From an uncultured Litoreibacter sp. (GTDB lineage: Bacteria; Pseudomonadota; Alphaproteobacteria; Rhodobacterales; Rhodobacteraceae): a DNA stretch of 64,000 nt. This document shows, piece after piece, positions 44,689 to 56,258 of this stretch (its first letter is position 1; each line of letters opens with the position of its first letter). The DNA lies in the NCBI GenBank assembly GCA_947504205.1, contig CANNGL010000005.1:412673-476672 (forward strand). The letters run 5' to 3'. The position numbers and the translations under genes were made by a program. Below the pieces are notes generated by a model. The model worked only from the letters and a program-made list of their open reading frames with translations, ran no database searches and was not told where the DNA came from.

Positions 44689-45959
44689 ACCTGCTGTCCT
44701 GCAACCCACACATCCCGAATTGCCCGGTCGTCCCCCATCATGATGGTCGGGAAAACCTGTTCCCATACATCTTCGGCACGCGTGCTGCGCTGGGCGATGG
44801 CAGGCGTTGACGCAAGATCTACGACAACGATATCGGCCTCCCGACCTTGGGCCAGGCCGCCGATTTTGTCGCCAAGATGAAGGGCGTCAGCGGACCCTTG
44901 TGTTGCCAGCCAAAGAAGTTGAGCCGGATGCAGGGCTGTCCCGGCCAGTTGCCCGATTTCATATGCGCAGGCCATCGTACGCAGCATCGAAAAGCTGGAG
45001 CCGCCGCCTGTATCCGTGGCTAGCCCGACAGTCAGCCCTTTTGCCTTGAGCGTGGCCATCTGGAACAGACCCGACCCAATGAAGGCATTCGAAGTTGGGC
45101 AATGGATCAGCGATGCGCCGATGTCCCTGATCCGGTCAATTTCGCGCGGCTCAAGATGGATCGCATGACCGTAAACGCCGTTGGCCCCTAACAGACCAAA
45201 GGCCTCGTAGGTGTCCAGGTAGTCTCGGGCTTGAGGAAACAGAGATTTCACCCACGCGATTTCTTCGGTCTGCTCACTCAAGTGAGTTTGCATCAGGCAG
45301 TCCGAGTGCTCTGACCAGAGCGCGCCGAGAGCCGATAGTTGCTCGGGCGTGGACGTGGGTGAAAATCGTGGTGTGATGACGTAGCTCAGCCGGTCTTTGC
45401 CGTGCCAGCGCTCCAGCAGCGCTTTGCTGTCGTCGTAAGCCGATTTGGCGGTGTCGCGGAGCGTGTCGGGTGCGTTGCGATCCATACAGGTTTTGCCCGC
45501 CAGAACACGCATTTTGCGTGTCTGAGCCGCGTCGAAAAACGCATCGACGCTTTCAGGATGGATCGTGCAGTAGCTGCACATGGTTGTGGTGCCATGGCTC
45601 AGCGCGAGATCGAGATATCGGCCCGAAATATCTGCCGCATAGTTTGGATCTGAGAACCGCGCTTCTTCAGGAAATGTGTAGGTGTTGAGCCAATCGATCA
45701 GACGTTTGCCCCAACTCGCGATCATTGCGGTTTGGGGGTAATGCACATGGGCATCAATAAACCCAGCCGAGATCAGGGCCTCGCCGTAGTCGACCGTAGT
45801 GGCGGCGTTCGGCGCCTGATCTGCTGGACCAACCCAAGAAATCCGCCCATCGGTCAGCGCCACCGCACCTTTGCGTTCAACCTGTGCGGCTTGGGTCGGA
45901 TCACCTGCGAAAGGGTCTCCGGAAAATTGCAGCACCTGTCCTTTGAGAAGCGTATCCAT
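44652..45959 (-). CDS. guaD: guanine deaminase
   Basis: A 435-residue guanine deaminase converting guanine to xanthine. Ligand motifs: FIDAHVHYPQTAMIASWGKR (about 69-88), CSYCTIHPESVDAF, QTHLSEQTEEIAW, GVYGHAIHLEPREI and GLATDTGGGSSFSML. It is close to the 8-oxoguanine deaminase gene but convergent. ATG 45959 (MDTLLKGQVLQFSGDPF) is chosen; the longer frame is shadow of mgtE. No neighbouring xanthine dehydrogenase is seen. Confidence 0.93.
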   Translation of the reverse strand: MDTLLKGQVLQFSGDPFAGDPTQAAQVERKGAVALTDGRISWVGPADQAPNAATTVDYGEALISAGFIDAHVHYPQTAMIASWGKRLIDWLNTYTFPEEARFSDPNYAADISGRYLDLALSHGTTTMCSYCTIHPESVDAFFDAAQTRKMRVLAGKTCMDRNAPDTLRDTAKSAYDDSKALLERWHGKDRLSYVITPRFSPTSTPEQLSALGALWSEHSDCLMQTHLSEQTEEIAWVKSLFPQARDYLDTYEAFGLLGANGVYGHAIHLEPREIDRIRDIGASLIHCPTSNAFIGSGLFQMATLKAKGLTVGLATDTGGGSSFSMLRTMACAYEIGQLAGTALHPAQLLWLATQGSADALHLGDKIGGLAQGREADIVVVDLASTPAIAQRSTRAEDVWEQVFPTIMMGDDRAIRDVWVAGQQVQQPDRPSTKTQ

Positions 45960-46057
45960 AAATCTTCGTACCTTGCTCTTGCGGGATTGAAAATCGTCTA
46001 TCGCCTCGGACGGGCATTCAGTAAGGTCCTGCCAAGAGTTGCGGACATGAGGTCGAG

Positions 46058-47439
46058 ATGAGCGAAGAGCAGGTCCAAGCCGCCGAATTGCCCGAGGATG
46101 CCTATGCGCTTGAGCGCAGCCTTGTCGAGGATGTTCGTGCTGCTGTCGATACGATGGATGCGCGTGCGCTTGATGTCTTGCTGGAGCCCTTGCATCCGGC
46201 AGATATCGCCGACCTTCTGGAACAAATCGGTGCCGATGAACGCCGTGGCCTGTTGGAACTCTGGTCAACGGGGCTGGATGGCGAAGTTCTTTCGGAGCTG
46301 GAAGAAGGATTGCGGGAAGAGGTCATCCAGACCCTGACACCGCAGGCGCTGACGGAAGCGGTGCGCGACCTCTACTCGGACGATGTTGTTGATCTGGTCG
46401 AGGATCTCGAACAGGCTGAGCAGGACAAAATTCTGGACGTTCTGGATGATGGCGATCGGGCTGCCGTGGAGCAAGCCCTCAGCTACCCGGAATTCTCGGC
46501 CGGACGTCTCATGCAGCGAGAGCTTGTCGTGGCGCCGGAGGATTGGAATGTCGGCCAAACCATTGATTTCTTGCGTGGGGATCATGGGCTGCCGGAGCAA
46601 TTCTATCACGTCATACTCGTTTCTCCGGCATATCACCCGGTCGGCTATGTGACGTTGGGCAAGCTGTTGGGCTCTCCGCGGGAGACGGCGCTGAAGGCCA
46701 TTCTGGAAGACAGTTTTCGAACAATCCCGGTAACGCAGGCTGAAGAAGACGTGGCCTATGCGTTCAACCAATATCACCTGATTTCGGCCCCGGTCGTGGA
46801 TGAGGATGAACGGCTGGTCGGTGTGATTACCATAGATGACGCCATGGCGGTTCTGGACGAAGAGGCGGAGGAAGACATTCTGCGCCTCGCCGGTGTTGGC
46901 GCGGATGAGAGTATTTCTGACCGGACATTGGAAACCGTCCGACAGCGCTTTCCATGGTTGGCGGTCAATCTTGTGACGGCCATTCTGGCCTCGCTTGTGA
47001 TTGCGCAATTTGAGGATTTGTTGGCGCAGGTTGTGGCTTTGGCTGTTCTTATGCCGATTGTGGCGTCTATGGGCGGGAACGCGGGTACGCAGTCGCTCAC
47101 CGTCGCGGTCCGGGCGCTGGCCACGCGCGACCTGACGGGGTCGAACCTGTGGCGGGTTGTGCGACGAGAAGCCGTTGCAGGGCTGATCAATGGTCTGATT
47201 TTCGCAGTCGTGATGGGTGTTATTGGTGTCGTGTGGTTCGGCACGCCAGTTCTTGGCGCGGTGATCGCGGCGGCAATGGTAATCAACCTGGTGGTGGCGG
47301 CTTTGGCGGGTATCCTGATCCCGATCGTGCTTGATAAGCTTGGGGTTGATCCGGCATTGGCCTCAGGCGCGTTCGTGACGACGGTCACCGATGTGGTCGG
47401 GTTCTTCGCCTTTTTGGGGCTTGCCGCGGCTTACCTGAT

Positions 47440-47443
<4 letters not shown>
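46058..47443 (+). CDS. mgtE: magnesium transporter MgtE
   Basis: A 461-residue MgtE. The cytosolic N domain of helices (HPADIADLLEQIGADERRGL) is at about residues 45-130, two CBS domains are at about 150-275 (VGYVTLGKLLGSPRETALKA; SAPVVDEDERLVGVITIDDA), and the membrane domain holds VAVLMPIVASMGGNAGTQSL with the conserved GGNAG and ALATRDL. The channel is gated by magnesium through the N-CBS parts. No M-box riboswitch is seen in the short leader. The stop codon shares bases with the convergent gene (CTAG). Confidence 0.95.
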
Positions 47444-50022
<2,579 letters not shown>

Positions 50023-50172
50023 TTCGATCTGAGCGTGTACATAAGCCAGTGCGCGCCAATTGACTGCAATTTATCCCAGAAATTCTTTAAGAGGAAGAAG
50101 AAGCCGCCAAGGAATTGGCTTTGCGAGTCGTCTGACCCACTGAAGATGCATTAAAATCGATGGAGACTACCG

Positions 50173-50865
50173 ATGAAAAACGTGATTGTGATCGTCCTCT
50201 TGTGGTGTTTGGCGCTGCCAGCCTTGGCGGAGGATGACGCTGGCCGGTTGACTGTCAGTGGCACGGGCTATGCGACCGGGGCGCCCGATATGGCGACGCT
50301 GACGCTGGGAGTGACACAGCAAGAGAAGACAGCCGGAGAGGCATTGGCCGCAGCCAGTGCCGCGACATTAAAAATACTGGAGGCACTGAAAGCGGCCGGT
50401 ATTGCCGACAAGGACATGCAGACAAGCCAGCTGACGCTCAACCCGCAATGGAACTATCGCAACAGCAGCGGACAGGACGTCAATGAAATCACCGGTTATG
50501 TGGCGTCCAACCTGCTGAATGTGCGCATTCGCGAGATTGGCGAGGTCGGCGCGGTATTGGACCGGGTGGCGCAAAGCGGGGCAAACGAGTTTCGGGGCCT
50601 GAGTTTTGGTTTTGCCGAGCCGCAAGGCAAGGAAGATGAAGCGCGTATGGCGGCAATCAAGGACGCACGGCGTAAAGCTGACCTGATGGCTGAGGCCGCA
50701 GGCGTCACATTGGCGCGGATTGTGTCGATCAGTGAAGCCGGAGGGCAGGGGCGCCCGATCATGATGGCCGAGGCGCGCATGGCTGCCGACAGCGCTGTGC
50801 CTGTCGCAAGCGGAGAGGTGTCACTGCAATCTACCGTGACTTTGGTCTTCGAACTGGGTGACTAA
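50173..50865 (+). CDS. SIMPL-domain (DUF541) periplasmic protein
   Basis: A 230-residue SIMPL protein with signal peptide MKNVIVIVLLWCLALPALA. Typical parts are LTVSGTGYATGAPDMATLTL (about 24-43), DMQTSQLTLNPQWNY and the late KDARRKADLMAEAAGVTLAR. Family members such as BP26 form oligomeric ring/channel structures in the periplasm; role unclear. It stands alone between two convergent-style gene ends. GGAGACTACCG precedes ATG 50173. Confidence 0.88.
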   Translation: MKNVIVIVLLWCLALPALAEDDAGRLTVSGTGYATGAPDMATLTLGVTQQEKTAGEALAAASAATLKILEALKAAGIADKDMQTSQLTLNPQWNYRNSSGQDVNEITGYVASNLLNVRIREIGEVGAVLDRVAQSGANEFRGLSFGFAEPQGKEDEARMAAIKDARRKADLMAEAAGVTLARIVSISEAGGQGRPIMMAEARMAADSAVPVASGEVSLQSTVTLVFELGD

Positions 50866-50900
50866 GCCCGAGGATTTGCGCCCGCTGTCGCGCGCGCGAT

Positions 50901-50960
50901 GCGGGGGGAGGCTCTGCCTCCCCCCGCACCCCCCACCGGGATATTTTCAAACATGGGAAG
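50901..50960 (+). repeat. dispersed hairpin + GGGATATTTT element, copy 3
   Basis: A twelve-base perfect hairpin GCGGGGGGAGGC / GCCTCCCCCCGC (50901-50912 with 50916-50927) is followed by ACCGGGATATTTTCAAACAT and GGGAAG. It lies between the convergent SIMPL and metY genes, where it could also act as a bidirectional terminator. Confidence 0.75.
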
Positions 50961-50973
50961 GGGGCAACCCTTC

Positions 50974-52266
50974 TCAGGAGGTTGCTTTGCTGAGCGCCTG
51001 ATCGAGATCTGCGATCAGATCGTCGGCGTCTTCAATGCCGATGGAGACGCGCACGACATTCGGAGCGGCGCCTGCGGCTTCCTGCTGTTCTGCGGTCAAT
51101 TGTCTGTGGGTGGTCGAGGCCGAGTGGATGATCAATGAGCGTGTGTCGCCCAGATTGGCCACATGCGAGAAGATCTCGAGGCTATCGACAAGTTTGACAC
51201 AGGCGTCATATCCGCCTTTCACGGCGAATGTAAAAAGTGCGCCCGCGCCACGTGGGCAGACATCCTTGACCCGGTCGAAATAGGGAGACGATTTCAAACC
51301 AGCATAGGTGACGAAATCGACGCGATCATCCTTTTCGAGCCAGTTTGCGATTTTCTCGGCATTTTCGATATGGCGGTCCATGCGCAGGCTGAGCGTCTCG
51401 ATGCCCATCAGCGTGTAATGCGCGGCTTGCGGGTTCATCGTCATGCCCAGATCGCGCAGCCCAATTGCGATGCCGTGAAAGGTGAAGGCCAGAGGTCCAA
51501 AAGTTTCGGCGAATTTCAGGCCATGATAGGCGGGTTCCGGTTCGGACATCGAGGGAAACTTGCCAGAGGCGGCCCAGTCAAATGTGCCGCTATCGACCAC
51601 GCAGCCGCCTGTCACTGTGCCGTTGCCGGTCAGATACTTCGTGGTGGAATGCACAACAAGGGTCGCGCCATGTTCGATGGGGCGGCAGAGATAGGGGGTT
51701 GCTGACGTATTGTCGATGATCAGCGGAATGCCGGCCGCATCCGAGATATCGGCGATGGCGCGCACATCCATGATGTAGCCGCCGGGATTGGCGATGGCTT
51801 CGCCGAATACAGCGCGTGTGTCGTCATCAATTGCGGCTTTCACGGCGTCCAGATCGTCGAAATCGACGAATTTCGCAGACCAGCCGAAGCGTTTGATGGT
51901 CTGGCTGAATTGGGTCACGGTGCCGCCATAGAGCCGGGTCGATGCCACCACATTGCAGCCGGGCTGCATCAGCGGGAAGAGGGCCATGATCTGTGCCGCA
52001 TGGCCCGACGAGCAGCAAACGGCGCCCGCTCCGCCTTCGAGCGTTGCGATGCGCTCTTGCAAAACGGCGACGGTGGGGTTCGTCAGGCGTGAATAGATAT
52101 ATCCCACCTCTTGCAGGTTGAAGAGGGCGGCAGCATGTTCGGCGTCCCGGAAGACGTAAGCCGTGGATTGATAGATCGGTGTCTGGCGCGCGCCGGTTGC
52201 GGGATCAGGGCGGGCTCCTGCGTGAATTTGCAACGTATCAAAGCCGTAGCTGTCAGTGTCAGACAT
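50974..52266 (-). CDS. metY: O-acetylhomoserine sulfhydrylase (PLP enzyme)
   Basis: A 430-residue Cys/Met metabolism PLP enzyme that makes homocysteine from O-acetylhomoserine and sulphide. It starts with FDTLQIHAGARPDPATGARQ; the PLP lysine is in VVHSTTKYLTGNGTVTGG (about residue 209), and RLTNPTVAVLQERIATLEGG is the substrate/PLP phosphate region. The length, ~430 rather than 390, fits MetY. The ~90-base leader was checked for a SAM-II pattern without success. GGAGGAACC precedes ATG 52266. Confidence 0.92.
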   Translation of the reverse strand: MSDTDSYGFDTLQIHAGARPDPATGARQTPIYQSTAYVFRDAEHAAALFNLQEVGYIYSRLTNPTVAVLQERIATLEGGAGAVCCSSGHAAQIMALFPLMQPGCNVVASTRLYGGTVTQFSQTIKRFGWSAKFVDFDDLDAVKAAIDDDTRAVFGEAIANPGGYIMDVRAIADISDAAGIPLIIDNTSATPYLCRPIEHGATLVVHSTTKYLTGNGTVTGGCVVDSGTFDWAASGKFPSMSEPEPAYHGLKFAETFGPLAFTFHGIAIGLRDLGMTMNPQAAHYTLMGIETLSLRMDRHIENAEKIANWLEKDDRVDFVTYAGLKSSPYFDRVKDVCPRGAGALFTFAVKGGYDACVKLVDSLEIFSHVANLGDTRSLIIHSASTTHRQLTAEQQEAAGAAPNVVRVSIGIEDADDLIADLDQALSKATS

Positions 52267-52358
52267 TGGGGTTCCTCCGGGATTGGCAAATTTTCGGGCA
52301 CCCTAAAGCCAAGCAACACGGCTCACAATGCCTATCAGGAGTGCCTGCCGGTGCAGGC

Positions 52359-52829
52359 CTAGCCCGAGCGCAGACCGGTTTCCACCAGAAGGCCGCGGCG
52401 CTTTGCTTCGTAGTAGTAACCACGGGCGTACCAGCTGACGGCGGTGGCCTCATCGCCATCGGAGACCAGCCATGCACCGCGCAGATATTTCACGGCGAAT
52501 TGCAGGTTTATGTCAGGGTTGAGCAATTCACGCGCCGGGCCGCGATGGCCCATTGAACGCGCTGTTGCGGGCAGGATTTGCATCATACCCCAATAGGGGC
52601 CGTTGCGGGCGTCCGGGCGATAGTCGCTTTCGCGCTGAACGACCCGGTGAACTAGCGTTCGTGGAATTTGATAGTGATCCGCCCATTTGTTGATAAGCAA
52701 CCGAATTTCCGGTGTTTCGCCGGGATAAAGCGCGGGCTCATTGCTGGCGGCAGCGGCTTGGGGATCGCGGGAACGACCGCAGGCGGAGACTGCGGCGGCT
52801 GAGAGGCAAAAGAAGCGTCGGTTCATCAT
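52359..52829 (-). CDS. lytic transglycosylase (SLT), probable lipoprotein
   Basis: A 156-residue short SLT-domain enzyme. The N-terminus (MMNRRFFCLSAAAVSACGRS) could be a lipoprotein signal with Cys17. The catalytic Glu is in VVQRESDYRPDARN, followed by GPYWGMMQILPATARSMG (about 79-96) and AVKYLRGAWLVS. It cleaves peptidoglycan glycan chains, making 1,6-anhydroMurNAc. It is smaller than most family members and may be soluble after anchoring. It is divergent from the VOC gene. Confidence 0.85.
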   Translation of the reverse strand: MMNRRFFCLSAAAVSACGRSRDPQAAAASNEPALYPGETPEIRLLINKWADHYQIPRTLVHRVVQRESDYRPDARNGPYWGMMQILPATARSMGHRGPARELLNPDINLQFAVKYLRGAWLVSDGDEATAVSWYARGYYYEAKRRGLLVETGLRSG

Positions 52830-52940
52830 GGGGATGATTTACCCTGCGCCCGGGCCTTTCGCCACTCCTGCTTGGCGGGTCACGCAAAAAGACGCCGATC
52901 TGCTCTTGGCAAGGCGAGCGCATCGCGACAGAGTGCGGCC

Positions 52941-53354
52941 ATGCTGACACCGTTTCATCTTGCTTATCACGTCACCGATCTGGATCAGGCCCGCGCCTTT
53001 TATGGTGGAGTGCTGGGCTGTGCCGAAGGGCGCTCGACAGACACATGGGTCGATTTTGATTTCTTTGGTCACCAGATCAGTCTGCACAAGGGCAGGCCGT
53101 TTGAAACCGCCAACACGGGAAAGGTCGGCGACCATATGGTGCCGATGCCCCACTTGGGCCTGGTGCTGGCCTACACGGACTGGGTTGCTCTGTCGGAGCG
53201 TCTGGTGGATGCGAACACGGCTTGGGTCATTCCACCATCGGTTCGGTTCGAGGGCGAACCGGGTGAGCAATGGACGATGTTCTTTCGTGATCCATCCGGA
53301 AACCCCATTGAGATCAAGGGGTTCAAGGAAATGGAAGGTGTGTTCAAGTCATGA
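52941..53354 (+). CDS. VOC/glyoxalase-family protein
   Basis: A 137-residue VOC-fold protein (MLTPFHLAYHVTDLDQARAF; GGVLGCAEGRSTDTWVDFDF; FFRDPSGNPIEIKGFKEMEG). His and Glu residues (FHLAYH, IEIKG) could bind a metal as in extradiol or glyoxalase relatives; its substrate is unknown. The longer frame from 52872 is not used. The stop overlaps the OsmC-family start (ATGA), so the pair is coupled. Confidence 0.85.
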   Translation: MLTPFHLAYHVTDLDQARAFYGGVLGCAEGRSTDTWVDFDFFGHQISLHKGRPFETANTGKVGDHMVPMPHLGLVLAYTDWVALSERLVDANTAWVIPPSVRFEGEPGEQWTMFFRDPSGNPIEIKGFKEMEGVFKS

Positions 53355-53815
53355 GCCTTTATACGTCGCGGCTAACGTGGACCGGCAATCAGGGACAGGG
53401 CAACCGCAGCTACAAAGGGTATCAGCGGACATGGTCTGTCACGACGCCGGGAAAGCCGGAAATTCACTGTTCGAACGATCCGCTTCTGGGGGGTGATCCA
53501 TCCTTGCACAATCCCGAGGACCTTTTGCTCTCGGCTTTGTCGGCCTGTCACATGCTTTGGTATCTGCATCTGGCTTTTGATGCAGGCATCGAAGTGCATG
53601 GCTATGAAGACACGCCGGAGGCTACGGGAGAAAATGAGCCAAGCGGTGCGGGGCGTTTTCTGTCAGCGACCCTGAAGCCGCTGATCACGCTGGCGCAGGG
53701 GACAGACCAAGCGGCAGCGGATGCAGTTCACTCGAAAATTCACGCTGTTTGCTTTATCGCGCGGTCCGTCAATTTTCCTGTGACTTACGACGCGCGCTAC
53801 CAAGAGCTCAGCTGA
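53351..53815 (+). CDS. OsmC-family protein
   Basis: A 154-residue OsmC/Ohr-superfamily protein. The redox Cys pair is expected at LLLSALSACHMLWYLHLAFD (first Cys, about residue 62) and at KIHAVCFIARSVNFPVTYD (second Cys, about 136). OsmC proteins reduce organic hydroperoxides. It is translationally coupled to the VOC gene upstream and converges on the CoxL-like gene. Whether the two act on the same toxin is unknown. Confidence 0.9.
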   Translation: MSLYTSRLTWTGNQGQGNRSYKGYQRTWSVTTPGKPEIHCSNDPLLGGDPSLHNPEDLLLSALSACHMLWYLHLAFDAGIEVHGYEDTPEATGENEPSGAGRFLSATLKPLITLAQGTDQAAADAVHSKIHAVCFIARSVNFPVTYDARYQELS

Positions 53816-53843
53816 TCAGCGATCTTGACGCCTTGCCTCCGGG

Positions 53844-56144
53844 TTACTCGGCGGCGGTTCGCTTTTGTTCGAGCCAACTCCAGACACGGTGTGGTGTGAA
53901 GGGCATATCGGCGTGTTCGATGCCCATTTCTGCCAGCGCGTCATGCACACCGTTTGAAACGGCGGCCAAAGCCCCGACCGTCCCGGCCTCGCCACAGCCT
54001 TTCATGCCCAGCACATTGGCTGTCGATGGCACAGGCTCGGAGTAGAAAGCGATCATCGGCATATCGGCGGCGCGCGGCATGCCGTAATCCATGAAGGTTG
54101 CGGTCAGAAGTTGGCCGTCATCGTCATAGACCACATGCTCGGTGATGGCCTGACCGATGCCCTGAACAACGCCCCCATGCACCTGACCCTCGGCCAGCAT
54201 CGGGTTCATCAGGTTTCCAAAGTCATCCACAACGGTGTATTTCACGCATTGAGTGACACCGGTTTGAGGATCGATCTCCATTTCTGCGATATGACACCCG
54301 TTGGGGTAGGACCGACCGGGGAGGGTGGTCGTCTCTTCAGTGATCAAAAGATCGTCGCGGTTCTGAGTATGCGCAAGCTCAGCGGCCTCGATGATCGTCA
54401 TGACCCGGTTCGAGCCTTCTGCGCGAAACTGACCGTCTTCGAAATTCACCTCATCCACGCCCAGTTGGTCGGCAACAAACGGTTTGAATTTCTCAACTGC
54501 CGTGATGGCGGAGGCGCGGGTGGCCGAGCCTTGTGTGGTCACGGAGCGTGATCCGCCGGTTCCGCCGCCCTTGGCGATGCGGTCGCTGTCGCCTTGGACA
54601 ATATCGACCAATTCAATCGGAATGCCCGCATGGGTGTTCAGGAACTGGGCAAAGACAGTTTCATGGCCCTGTCCATTGGATTGCGTGCCTACGTAGAGGT
54701 TCACGCGGCCTTGGTCCGTGAATTCGATCTTCGCGGTTTCTTCAGGATCGCCAAGGATAGATTCGATATAGTAACAGATGCCGATGCCCCGCAGCTTGCC
54801 TTGTGCCTTTGACTGGGCCTTGCGTGCCGCAAAGCCGGCGAGGTCGGCTTCGCTTTCGGCGCGCGCCAGCACCTTGTGGAAATCGCCAACATCATAGAGC
54901 TCTCCCGTGACGGTCTTATAGGGAAACTGATCGGCGGGAATAAAGTTGATGCGGCGCAATTCGAGCGGGTCTATGTCCAGTTGACGCGCGGCATGATCCA
55001 TTGCGCGTTCGAGTACAAAGATCGCCTCTGGACGTCCTGCCCCGCGATAGGCATCTACCTGCGTGGTGTTGGTGTAGATGCCCTGATTGCGGAAATAGGC
55101 GGTTTGCACGTCATAGGTGCCCATCAGGACCTTTGCGGCCAGATCGGACTGGATGAACTGCGCATAGCCGGAGTTATAGGCGCCCATATTCGAGACAGCG
55201 TGGGCGCGATAGGCAATAATCTTGTTGTTGGTATCAAACGCGAGCTCGGCCTTGGTCACGAGATCGCGCCCGGAATTATCGCTGAGCATGGATTCAGTGC
55301 GTTCTGCGTGCCATCTGACGGGCTTGTTCAAAGCCCGAGCCGCATGTGCCACGCAGAAATATTCTGGGTAATTGAAGGCTTTCATGCCGAAGCCGCCGCC
55401 GACATCGGGCGTGGTGACCTTCACGTCTGCCTTGTCGAGGCCCAACGTGTCGGCAATCGCGTCGCGGATACCCCAGACCCCTTGTCCGGAAAAGGCGATA
55501 TGAAGACGTGTGTCCTGCATGAAGCCGACACAACCGCGTGGCTCCATCGAGTTGGCGATGATCCGATTGTCGACGACATCGAGCGAGATCGTCTTGGCTG
55601 CCGATTGGAAGGCCGCCTCTGTCGCGCTTTCATCCCCGATATCCCAATCATAGGCCACGTTATCGGGCGCTTCTGGGTGGATTGCATCGCCACCGGGTGT
55701 GACTTCCATATGGGTCGGTACTTCATCGACATCAAACATAATGGCTTCGGCAGCGTCTTTTGCCTGCTCCAGCGTTTCGGCCACGATGAAGGCAACCGGC
55801 TCACCGACAAAACGCACGCGGTCAGTTGCGAGGATCGGGCGCGTCGGAGCGGCCCCTTTGGAGCCATCACGGTTCTCGATGATTGACGCATCAAGTTTGT
55901 TCTTCAGGCCAGCCTCGACCAGATCCTGCGCAGTCAGGATCATATGAATCCCGTCCATTTCAAGCGCATCGCTCACATCGAGTTCCGTGATGTCACCATG
56001 CGCCATGGAGGAGCGAAACATGACGCCATGCAGCGCACCTTCGGGGATATGATCTTCCAGATAGCGGCCGGTTCCATTCAGGAAGCGCACATCTTCGAGA
56101 CGTTTGACGGGCTGCGAGGTTCCGAATTTTGCAATAGATGTCAT
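53844..56144 (-). CDS. CoxL-like molybdenum hydroxylase large subunit (form II type)
   Basis: A 766-residue large subunit of the xanthine dehydrogenase/CO dehydrogenase family. Markers are QPVKRLEDVRFLNGTGRYLE at the start, GGGFGMKAFNYPE, the active-site loop VDAYRGAGRPEAIFVLERAM and KGCGEAGTVGALAAVSNGV with the conserved catalytic Glu. The loop AYRGAGR is the form II type, not AYRCSFR of true CO dehydrogenase (form I), so CO oxidation is not implied. AGAGGAG precedes ATG 56144. No medium FAD (coxM) or small Fe-S (coxS) subunit gene is within this window beside it. Confidence 0.85.
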   Translation of the reverse strand: MTSIAKFGTSQPVKRLEDVRFLNGTGRYLEDHIPEGALHGVMFRSSMAHGDITELDVSDALEMDGIHMILTAQDLVEAGLKNKLDASIIENRDGSKGAAPTRPILATDRVRFVGEPVAFIVAETLEQAKDAAEAIMFDVDEVPTHMEVTPGGDAIHPEAPDNVAYDWDIGDESATEAAFQSAAKTISLDVVDNRIIANSMEPRGCVGFMQDTRLHIAFSGQGVWGIRDAIADTLGLDKADVKVTTPDVGGGFGMKAFNYPEYFCVAHAARALNKPVRWHAERTESMLSDNSGRDLVTKAELAFDTNNKIIAYRAHAVSNMGAYNSGYAQFIQSDLAAKVLMGTYDVQTAYFRNQGIYTNTTQVDAYRGAGRPEAIFVLERAMDHAARQLDIDPLELRRINFIPADQFPYKTVTGELYDVGDFHKVLARAESEADLAGFAARKAQSKAQGKLRGIGICYYIESILGDPEETAKIEFTDQGRVNLYVGTQSNGQGHETVFAQFLNTHAGIPIELVDIVQGDSDRIAKGGGTGGSRSVTTQGSATRASAITAVEKFKPFVADQLGVDEVNFEDGQFRAEGSNRVMTIIEAAELAHTQNRDDLLITEETTTLPGRSYPNGCHIAEMEIDPQTGVTQCVKYTVVDDFGNLMNPMLAEGQVHGGVVQGIGQAITEHVVYDDDGQLLTATFMDYGMPRAADMPMIAFYSEPVPSTANVLGMKGCGEAGTVGALAAVSNGVHDALAEMGIEHADMPFTPHRVWSWLEQKRTAAE

Positions 56145-56258
56145 GGCCGTGCTCCTCTTGGACTTGATGCGAACAGTAGCGGTGTACCGGGCGCTGTCCA
56201 GACCTGCCCGTGGCGGTTTCAACATTATTCAGAGATTCTATCAGGGGCGTTGAGACTA

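Noticed and set aside
45960..46057. M-box magnesium riboswitch before mgtE
   Set aside because: The gap is under 100 bases and none of the M-box helices could be drawn.
52267..52358. SAM-II riboswitch before metY
   Set aside because: The leader lacks the conserved pseudoknot core expected for SAM-II, so no riboswitch is called.
54876..55886. 336-codon open frame on the plus strand over the CoxL-like gene
   Set aside because: It is antisense to conserved molybdoenzyme motifs, so it is a high-GC shadow frame.
53844..56144. True carbon monoxide dehydrogenase (form I CoxL)
   Set aside because: The active-site loop reads AYRGAGR, not the AYRCSFR with copper-binding Cys.
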